Of a stretch of 5,529 nucleotides of DNA, positions 1-3,977 are shown piece by piece. The position numbers and the translations under genes are program-made. The notes under the pieces are model-generated. The model saw only the letters and a program-made list of their open reading frames with translations. It made no database searches and was not told where the DNA came from. The first letter of the stretch is position 1. Each line of letters starts with the position of its first letter. The stretch is from Methanomassiliicoccaceae archaeon (GTDB lineage Archaea > Thermoplasmatota > Thermoplasmata > Methanomassiliicoccales > Methanomethylophilaceae), in NCBI GenBank assembly GCA_031260545.1, contig JAIRJQ010000111.1:1-5529 (forward strand), read 5' to 3'.

Positions 1-2
1 AG

Positions 3-353
3 AATGACATCGTCTCAGAGGCCAGCGTTAAAGTTATGGACAGACATGGGAACATCGAACACACCGCATCGGACGGTGACGGCCCCATCAACGCGTTGGA
101 CGGTGCGTTGAGAAAGGCATTGGCGCGTTTCTATCCCGTACTCAATACAATAAGACTTACTGACTATAAGGTCCGTGTATTAGACGAGAAGGCGGCGACC
201 GCCGCCACCGTACGTGTGCTTATCAGATCGACCGACGGCAAGGACAGCTGGACCACCGTGGGCGTTTCCAAGAACGTGATAGAAGCGAGTCTGCTGGCGT
301 TGGTGGATTCAATGGAATATGCGATATTACGGCATGAGGAATCGAACAATTGA
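3..353 (+). CDS. cimA: Citramalate synthase, C-terminal regulatory domain (5' partial)
   Basis: The frame is open from the left edge to a TGA at 351-353, leaving the last 116 residues; the catalytic TIM barrel lies outside the window. The visible part is a LeuA-type allosteric/dimerisation domain. It contains HTASDGDGPINALDGALRKA, then FYPVLNTIRLTDYKVRVLD, then VRVLIRSTDGKDSWTTVGVS and a final NVIEASLLALVDSMEYAI. The combination of LTDYKVRVLD and SWTTVGVSKNVIEASLLALVDSMEY is what I remember from the citramalate synthase branch, which condenses pyruvate and acetyl-CoA to (R)-citramalate for isoleucine synthesis. That makes it a better fit than true 2-isopropylmalate synthase. A homocitrate or isopropylmalate synthase cannot be excluded without the barrel. 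The ATG at 36 is internal, because coding continues upstream of it. The gene converges on the tRNA cluster, with 90 nt between them. Confidence 0.85.
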   Translation, partial: NDIVSEASVKVMDRHGNIEHTASDGDGPINALDGALRKALARFYPVLNTIRLTDYKVRVLDEKAATAATVRVLIRSTDGKDSWTTVGVSKNVIEASLLALVDSMEYAILRHEESNN

Positions 354-389
354 TATTTCATAAAGCTTTGATGTTTGAAAATATTGATC

Positions 390-406
390 GCCCGCAAAAA
401 GCGGGC
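390..406. terminator. Hairpin between convergent cimA and tRNA-Trp
   Basis: A perfect 6-bp stem GCCCGC/GCGGGC closes an A5 loop (T5 when read on the minus strand). It lies in the 90-nt gap between the end of cimA and the 3' end of tRNA-Trp. A second run of five A's at 410-414 is T5 for minus-strand transcription and comes just before the hairpin in that direction. The position suggests a transcript end for one or both units. Archaeal termination depends mainly on T-runs, so the hairpin's role is an inference. Confidence 0.45.
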
Positions 407-478
407 ATGAAAAAGATGCACTGACGCGCAAGGTGAAAGGGAGTGGAGGCACTGGGATTTGAACCCAGGTCAGCGGGT

Positions 479-576
479 TTCCACCACGAGGGGAGCTACC
501 CCCCGCGAAATTAACGAGTCATCGCTCCAGTTACTCATCAACTGTCAGCAAACCCGTTTTCAATCACTCTCGATAA
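479..576 (-). ncRNA. tRNA-Trp intron containing a box C/D 2'-O-methylation guide
   Basis: The first 66 nt of the intron (511-576) form a complete C/D guide RNA. The terminal stem is TTATCGAG/CTCGTTAA (569-576 with 511-518, 7 of 8 pairs). Box C is GTGATTG (561-567), box D' CTGA (545-548), box C' TTGATGA (535-541) and box D ATGA (519-522). Both guide spacers are exactly 12 nt, the usual archaeal length. The D guide (523-534) pairs with the anticodon loop and first intron bases, with its fifth nucleotide from box D opposite C34. The D' guide (549-560) pairs with AAACCCG, with its fifth nucleotide opposite position 39. Euryarchaeal tRNA-Trp introns are known to guide methylation at 34 and 39 with fibrillarin, Nop5 and L7Ae. 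A separate 9-bp hairpin (485-507) follows before exon 2. Confidence 0.9.
485..507 (-). other. GC-rich hairpin in 3' part of the tRNA-Trp intron
   Basis: On the minus strand CGCGGGGGG pairs with CCCCTCGTG around a TAGCT loop: nine consecutive pairs, two of them G-U. It lies between the C/D guide domain and the 3' splice site and is not needed for the C/D fold. It could help present the 3' splice bulge, or could be a remnant of a longer intron helix. Confidence 0.7.
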
Positions 577-628
577 CTGGAGCCCGCCAGTCTGCCAGGT
601 TAGCCTATACCTCCGTTGTGTATCAGGA

Positions 629-736
629 TCACTGCTTGCGCATCTTCTGTGCTCTCTTTCTTCTTCTCATTTTCTTCTTGCGCCATTTCCAACGCTGATT
701 GCCGCGTTTCTTCCAGGCGCGTGAACTTCTTTTCAT
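629..736 (-). CDS. rpl41e: Large-subunit ribosomal protein eL41
   Basis: This 35-residue ORF starts MKRSSRAWKKRGNQRWKW and continues RKKKMRRRKRAQKMRKQ. About half the residues are Lys or Arg, and there are no acidic residues. The C-terminal 20 residues follow the eL41 pattern W-R-K-K-x-M-R-R-x-K-R-x-x-x-K-M-R. eL41 is a single short helix at the ribosomal subunit interface, usually about 25-37 residues in archaea, and annotation pipelines often miss it. A GGAG ribosome-binding site (744-747) lies 7 nt before the ATG and fixes the start. The gene lies between tRNA-Arg (32 nt upstream) and tRNA-Trp (14 nt downstream), all on the same strand, which suggests a common transcript. The identification rests on length, composition and the recalled family pattern. 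Confidence 0.82.
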   Translation of the reverse strand: MKRSSRAWKKRGNQRWKWRKKKMRRRKRAQKMRKQ

Positions 737-768
737 TGATATTCTCCTTTTGAATGTGAAACATTCCG

Positions 769-871
769 TGGCGGGCCCGTCGGGAATTCCGGTCTCTTTT
801 ATTTGAGACTTTCGAACCCGAGGCGTCTGGCTTAGAAGGCCAGCGCTATATCCTGGCTAAGCCACGGGCCC
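769..871 (-). tRNA. trnR: tRNA-Arg(TCT) with 25-nt T-loop intron
   Basis: On the minus strand the acceptor GGGCCCG pairs with CGGGCCC, followed by discriminator G and an encoded CCA (769-771). The D-arm is GCTT...TAGC (three pairs), and the anticodon arm is CTGGC-CTTCTAA-GCCAG with anticodon TCT, which reads AGA. The T-stem TCGGG/CCCGA (817-821 and 780-784) is perfect, but its loop measures 32 nt. Removing 786-810 restores the normal seven-base loop TTCGAAT. The mature tRNA is 75 nt plus CCA. The anticodon loop has no intron. It is the first gene of the minus-strand cluster running into eL41 and tRNA-Trp. Confidence 0.93.
786..810 (-). other. Noncanonical tRNA intron at position 59/60 (BHB motif)
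   Basis: The insert folds with the T-arm into a textbook bulge-helix-bulge. The exon helix is TCGGG/CCCGA. The 3' bulge AT^T has its cut between 786 and 785. The four-pair central helix is UUCG/CGGA with one G-U pair. The 5' bulge AA^A has its cut between 811 and 810. The intron helix is GTCTC/GAGAC around an AAATAAAA loop. Both bulges are three nucleotides, with cleavage after the second, as the archaeal splicing endonuclease requires. Splicing leaves loop TTCGAAT. Confidence 0.9.
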
Positions 872-899
872 CGCTCTTTCTCCCGATTGCGTCATTTGA

Positions 900-905
900 T
901 TTAAA
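900..905 (-). promoter_or_regulatory. TATA-like box upstream of tRNA-Arg
   Basis: TTTAAA lies 29 nt before the tRNA-Arg 5' end, the usual distance for an archaeal TATA box driving a tRNA with a few leader bases. The hexamer is self-complementary and so could also serve the + strand. A second AT element, TTATAAATA (918-926), lies further out and is an alternative. Confidence 0.5.
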
Positions 906-929
906 GCTTTACCTGTCTTATAAATAGAA

Positions 930-1033
930 GGTGCGGGAACATTCTTTGGGTTTTGGAACGCCCGTTGCCGGAATGGTGATTGGCAACGGGCGATCCCGCG
1001 TGCCGAGACTGCACATTTGGCACGCTTTTTTTT
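930..1033 (+). ncRNA. Candidate structured small RNA with T8 end
   Basis: No convincing gene covers this stretch, but it holds three nested or adjacent stems. GCGGGA (933-938) pairs with TCCCGC (994-999). Inside it is an 11-bp perfect stem CGCCCGTTGCC/GGCAACGGGCG (959-969 with 982-992, 12-nt loop). GCGTGCC/GGCACGC (998-1004 with 1019-1025, 14-nt loop) follows and runs straight into eight T's at 1026-1033. TATA-like elements on the + strand at 900-905 and 918-926 would start transcripts near 929 or 948. The later start would exclude the left arm of the outer stem. I do not recognise the family: it is not a tRNA, a 5S rRNA or a clear C/D or H/ACA RNA. The last hairpin could alternatively be only a terminator. 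Confidence 0.5.
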
Positions 1034-1107
1034 CTACTACTTTTTCATTGTCATATCATAAATTCACGCTTATTCATCGTAAATTCACAAAATAACAACG
1101 AAATATC

Positions 1108-1674
1108 TCATATGGATGCCATAAGACCGCGTTCATTGAGGACGGATGCCGTGTTCATGCTGTCTCCCCACGCGTACTCCGTCATCCCCGCACTGCCTGC
1201 ACATCCTGCGTTGAACGTTTGTCTGTTGAGTGCCGATGCTGCGGAGCCTTCGTCATGCCCTAACATGATCTCCGCCGCCTGATCGTAACCGTCGGAATAG
1301 AAGGTGACCTCTACCGTCTGCGCTGATCTGAATGCGGATGACATTCCGGCCGTTACTTTCCATTTGCTTTTGAAGTTCCAGCTTGTGGTCGGAAACTCAC
1401 TTGGTTTCACAAACATATGTTCTCCGCAAATATTCTTTTGACAATTTGACTGGAGGTCCGCATAATGGTCATGCACACCGTCAGCGTCGATCAGACAAAT
1501 GCCGCATTTATCCATCGGATCTTCAGAAGATCCTGTTATGCCGTCCTCTGCGGCGGAGGATATGTCATCGAACGTGCCCTCGGCCGTTTTATTATCCATC
1601 ATGCCTATCAGACCTGTCTCTAATATCACTGCCAGAACTACCACTGCAATGATAATTGGTCCTTTGTCTCTCAT
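1108..1674 (-). CDS. Signal-anchored cysteine-containing protein of unknown function
   Basis: The protein has 188 residues from the ATG at 1674, which is preceded by GGGGAG seven nucleotides upstream. A TTG further up (1698) is in frame but has no ribosome-binding site. The N-terminus MRDKGP and one hydrophobic helix (about residues 6-24) indicate an uncleaved signal anchor with the rest outside the cell. An acidic linker follows (about 30-56). Next come Cys57, Cys60, Cys78 and Cys83 in a C-x2-C...C-x4-C arrangement with His68, His70 and His86 nearby, and later Cys158. This could be a disulfide-bonded or metal-binding module. I do not recognise the family. The AT-rich stretch to its right probably holds its promoter. 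The gene ends about 75 nt before the T-run of the opposing candidate RNA. Confidence 0.7.
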   Translation of the reverse strand: MRDKGPIIIAVVVLAVILETGLIGMMDNKTAEGTFDDISSAAEDGITGSSEDPMDKCGICLIDADGVHDHYADLQSNCQKNICGEHMFVKPSEFPTTSWNFKSKWKVTAGMSSAFRSAQTVEVTFYSDGYDQAAEIMLGHDEGSAASALNRQTFNAGCAGSAGMTEYAWGDSMNTASVLNERGLMASI

Positions 1675-1739
1675 TTGTGTCTCCCCTGTTGATACCAATC
1701 ACCGTCAGACACGCTGAAAGAAGGCATAGACCTACATAT

Positions 1740-1860
1740 CTAACGGTAATTTAGTATCTGAATGATATGATATCTATATACTATATTAATGTTATTGAAT
1801 TTCATATTTGTTAATAACTCTATTATTTAAACTCATTTTTGTAAAATGACAGCAGATATA
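1740..1860. promoter_or_regulatory. AT-rich promoter region upstream of the cysteine-containing protein gene
   Basis: The 1675-1912 gap has no convincing gene. It contains a very AT-rich block with several overlapping TATA-like elements (TATATAC, CTATATTAA) and a small palindrome GATATGATATC (1764-1774). On the minus strand these would give a leader of several tens of nucleotides before the ATG at 1674. The exact box cannot be chosen by eye. Confidence 0.35.
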
Positions 1861-1891
1861 GGTGATCGGATGAACAGCAGCCATCCGTTAC

Positions 1892-1934
1892 AAAAAAAAT
1901 AACATAAATGGGAAAAAAAGAGGGCGAAGCGCCC
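1892..1934 (-). terminator. Hairpin and T-runs after the short lysine-rich ORF
   Basis: On the minus strand the stem GGGCG-CTT-CGCCC (1922-1934) starts three bases after the stop codon of the 94-residue ORF. It is followed by TC and then seven T's (1913-1919) and, further on, eight T's (1892-1899). This is the best terminator in the window and marks the end of a minus-strand transcript. Confidence 0.7.
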
Positions 1935-1936
1935 GA

Positions 1937-2221
1937 TCATTTCCAATCCAATTCGACATTGGCCGGAGATGTTATCTTGTATTGGCTTGCGTAAAGCTTT
2001 TTGATATATCTTATAGGCTCTTCTTTCAGAACGACCGATTTGCTTGTACCTTTGTTCACTTTGTTGCTTGCATCGTCCTTCTGCGATGTCCAACCATCTT
2101 TCATCTTCCTCATCAGTATGTTCTTGTTCTTTCCGTTGGAAAAGCGTATATCTTTGCCTTCTGCGATCAGTTCCGAGAGTTTTGGCATGGGTCCCCAATC
2201 TGTACCGTAGTATACAAACAT
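1937..2221 (-). CDS. Small lysine-rich hypothetical protein (possibly a gene remnant)
   Basis: The 94-residue ORF starts MFVYYGTDWGPMPKLSEL, is strongly basic (many Lys, especially in the middle) and has no membrane segment or cysteine. I do not recognise the family. The terminator directly behind its stop supports real coding at the 3' end. The start is doubtful: no ribosome-binding site precedes the ATG at 2221, the same frame stays open back to the stop of the neighbouring membrane-protein gene, and another frame just upstream also looks protein-like (GTGGYGINAT). An internal ATG at 2188 follows a weak GGGGA. It may be a short genuine gene or the end of a longer gene broken by a frameshift and a stop. 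Confidence 0.5.
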   Translation of the reverse strand: MFVYYGTDWGPMPKLSELIAEGKDIRFSNGKNKNILMRKMKDGWTSQKDDASNKVNKGTSKSVVLKEEPIRYIKKLYASQYKITSPANVELDWK

Positions 2222-2290
2222 GTTGCATTGATACCGTATCCGCCTGTTCCTCAGAATATTACTGCGGGATGTATGCTTACGTCCTCCGGA

Positions 2291-2863
2291 TCATGACCTA
2301 TAGAACTCGTACGCGGAACCGTACCCCATGAAGACCATCGTCGCTTCCAGTATGCACACCGCTCCGAGTATGAACAGAATGGGCCATGCGTTCATCACTT
2401 TACCTGCCATTTTTACTATCGCCTCGATCATGTGCAGTAACGAGTAAGCGAACACGCCGCACACCACCGCTATGCCTATGCGCCACCACCCCTCCGAAAG
2501 GAATTCGACCTGCGTCCCTGCGAGCCCTCCCAACAATATGTAAACCACGCCCATCACCATCAATGCTATCAGGACCGCGAAATGTATCTCTTTGAACGGC
2601 CTTATTATCAATGTGAATGCGGCGACGATCATTATCACCGACGTCGACAATGCCATCTCGGTGGTACCGTACGTATTGAATGCGATGACCGCCATGAAAG
2701 CACCGAATATCAATCCGATCAGCATGAGTAATTTATATTTCGCAGAACGGGAGTTCTTAAGGTAAGCGTATGCTATTATTATCGCAAGTAGGCCGCCTAT
2801 CATTAACGTAGCTGTCGGGACATGATTTGACATCAGTGCATCTTTAATGTCATTCAATTCCAT
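2291..2863 (-). CDS. Six-helix integral membrane protein of unknown function
   Basis: The protein has 190 residues, with about six hydrophobic helices near residues 18-36, 43-62, 70-87, 93-113, 128-150 and 159-181, joined by short loops. Charged residues are few: a Lys/Arg patch after helix 1 (KNSRSAKYK), and RPFKEIH between helices 3 and 4. There is no ATP-binding, redox or obvious transport signature, and no long soluble domain. I do not recognise the family, and the composition alone does not separate a transporter from a structural membrane protein. There is no Shine-Dalgarno sequence. A TATA-like AAATATATT is centred about 25 nt before the ATG, so the transcript is probably leaderless and independent of the hydrolase gene that ends 63 nt upstream. 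Confidence 0.72.
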   Translation of the reverse strand: MELNDIKDALMSNHVPTATLMIGGLLAIIIAYAYLKNSRSAKYKLLMLIGLIFGAFMAVIAFNTYGTTEMALSTSVIMIVAAFTLIIRPFKEIHFAVLIALMVMGVVYILLGGLAGTQVEFLSEGWWRIGIAVVCGVFAYSLLHMIEAIVKMAGKVMNAWPILFILGAVCILEATMVFMGYGSAYEFYRS

Positions 2864-2883
2864 TGAACGAGCAATGACGTCTC

Positions 2884-2892
2884 AAATATATT
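2884..2892 (-). promoter_or_regulatory. TATA-like box for leaderless membrane-protein gene
   Basis: AAATATATT lies 21-29 nt before the ATG at 2863. This spacing puts the transcription start at or next to the start codon. The absence of any ribosome-binding site before that ATG agrees with a leaderless mRNA. Confidence 0.55.
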
Positions 2893-2926
2893 ACATTATA
2901 TGTGCTAACTGTTCTTTCGTAACAGA

Positions 2927-3829
2927 TCACAAGATTCCGAGGACCCTTGCCATGTTGTTCCCTAAAAGGTCCTCTTTCATTTGCTGCGTACCCCAATCCC
3001 CTTCGTTTATTAAACGTATGAACTGCATTGTCGAGTAGCTCGTATCGTATAATGGATAATCTGTTCCGAACACCACTCTCTTCGGATATCTTCCCGCCGT
3101 GTTCCTTAGACGTTCGATGACCGTTCCGGGATCCGACGGCAGCCATCCCTGTAATGCCGAACAATCTGTGTAAACATTATCGCATCTGTCCATCACTTCG
3201 AACAGCTCGTTATGGAACTTCCCGCCCAGGTGCGCGATTATTATCTTCATGTCCGGATGTTTTTCGGCGACGTCCATCATATTCAGCGGATGACAGTACT
3301 TCTCGTCCAGCGGCGGTAACGCCATTCCCGCGTGCGTCACAACGATCAAACCAAGATCGTCAACCAGATCCCAATATTTAGAGAATTTTTCGTCATCCGG
3401 AAAGAATCCGGTGGCGGGGTACATCTTTATCCCTCGCGGTTCATACTTTTTTACAAGTCTCTCGATCATCCTCAATCCGGATTCGCCTCGGTTGGGATCG
3501 ACGCCGATGAACGGTTCGAAACGGTCGTCGCATGAGCACGTTTCATAGAGCCAGTCAATATATTCTTCGTTGGACATCCTGCCTTCGCCGACCAATTCGA
3601 AATCTGTCGCAAGCACAACGGCAAGATCTATCTTGCTGACGTCCATCGTTTCTCTGAACTCGCCCATTATTGCATTGTAGTCCCAAAATGGTATGTCCGC
3701 ATCAAGTTTGAAGTCCATGAATCCTTCCAGTTCGTTCGCATTTTCCAGCAGCGGATGTAAGTAATTCCTTACCGCAAGGTCTGGAATCATCTTCCTGTTC
3801 CAAATGTGGATGTGCGAATCGATTATCAT
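2927..3829 (-). CDS. Amidohydrolase-2 family metal-dependent hydrolase
   Basis: The protein has 300 residues, the usual length for the Amidohydro_2 (COG2159) group of TIM-barrel hydrolases and decarboxylases. It starts MIIDSHIHIW with the H-x-H metal ligands His6 and His8 on strand 1. Further likely metal or active-site residues are Lys135 (RGIKMYPATGF), His166 (VVTHAG), His200 (IIAHLGG) and Asp257 (FGTDYPLYD), in the order and spacing of the family. No signal peptide is present, so it is cytoplasmic. The substrate is not predictable: relatives include ACMSD-type decarboxylases and lactonases as well as amidases. It stands alone, with no pathway partner adjacent. The ATG has no Shine-Dalgarno sequence, and a TATA-like stretch lies about 22-31 nt upstream, suggesting a leaderless message. 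Confidence 0.9.
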   Translation of the reverse strand: MIIDSHIHIWNRKMIPDLAVRNYLHPLLENANELEGFMDFKLDADIPFWDYNAIMGEFRETMDVSKIDLAVVLATDFELVGEGRMSNEEYIDWLYETCSCDDRFEPFIGVDPNRGESGLRMIERLVKKYEPRGIKMYPATGFFPDDEKFSKYWDLVDDLGLIVVTHAGMALPPLDEKYCHPLNMMDVAEKHPDMKIIIAHLGGKFHNELFEVMDRCDNVYTDCSALQGWLPSDPGTVIERLRNTAGRYPKRVVFGTDYPLYDTSYSTMQFIRLINEGDWGTQQMKEDLLGNNMARVLGIL

Positions 3830-3850
3830 CTTTAATGCATCGCCATAGGA

Positions 3851-3860
3851 GATAATATCT
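3851..3860 (-). promoter_or_regulatory. TATA-like box for the hydrolase gene
   Basis: On the minus strand AGATATTATC lies 22-31 nt before the hydrolase ATG at 3829, which has no ribosome-binding site. The distance fits a leaderless archaeal promoter. The match to a strong TATA consensus is moderate. Confidence 0.45.
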
Positions 3861-3914
3861 TTATCTGAACCGCGAAAGGCCGCTCTCTTGATCGAAGGAA
3901 CCGAAAGGGATGGC

Positions 3915-3946
3915 GGACGGAACGGTCCTTCCGGGCCGTTCCGTCC
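3915..3946 (-). terminator. 11-bp hairpin after the repeat-protein gene
   Basis: GGACGGAACGG (3915-3925) and CCGTTCCGTCC (3936-3946) form a perfect 11-bp stem with a 10-nt loop, 31 nt beyond the stop codon of the large surface-protein gene. A transcript end or mRNA-stabilising structure for that gene is likely. No strong T-run follows on the minus strand. The nearest T5 lies on the + strand side (3954-3958), so the direction of any termination is uncertain. Confidence 0.4.
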
Positions 3947-3977
3947 CGTTGATATTTTTCTGTTTCCTTCGTTGCGT

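Larger units (their letters stand above)
444..614 (-). tRNA. trnW: tRNA-Trp(CCA) with 98-nt intron
   Basis: On the minus strand the acceptor arm GGAGGTA pairs with TGCCTCC, followed by discriminator A; CCA is not encoded. The anticodon stem is GCGGG/CCCGC, and the loop after splicing is CUCCAGA, with anticodon CCA (Trp). The T-arm CTGGG-TTCAAAT-CCCAG is perfect. Exon 1 is 577-614, the intron 479-576 and exon 2 444-478, giving a 73-nt mature tRNA spliced at the canonical 37/38 site. The D-stem is weak: G10-U25, G11-C24, C12-A23, U13-G22. The 5' end lies 14 nt after the eL41 stop codon and has no room for its own promoter outside that gene, so it is probably cut from a shared precursor. Confidence 0.94.

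Noticed and set aside
459..698. 79-residue + strand ORF
   Set aside because: It lies over the tRNA-Trp exons, the guide intron and the antisense of eL41. All of these have stronger structural or motif support.
930..1033. H/ACA or C/D identity for the candidate RNA
   Set aside because: The ACA at 1013-1015 is not placed next to the lower stem, the internal loop is strongly one-sided rather than a pseudouridylation pocket, and no C/D box set with 12-nt spacing is present.
980..1282. 100-residue + strand ORF
   Set aside because: It crosses the structured RNA and its T8 run and then the antisense of the cysteine-containing protein gene. No ribosome-binding site or recognisable motif.
1675..1698. 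Upstream TTG start for the cysteine-containing protein
   Set aside because: It would place the GGGGAG ribosome-binding site inside the coding region. The ATG at 1674 has ideal spacing to that site and begins a normal signal anchor.
1833..2228. 131-residue minus-strand ORF overlapping the short lysine-rich ORF
   Set aside because: It runs through the hairpin and T-runs of the terminator and has a Gln/Arg/Cys-rich, low-complexity composition typical of an out-of-frame reading.
2908..2925. Small hairpin after the hydrolase stop as a terminator
   Set aside because: The stem is only five pairs and no T-run follows on the minus strand; it could easily occur by chance.
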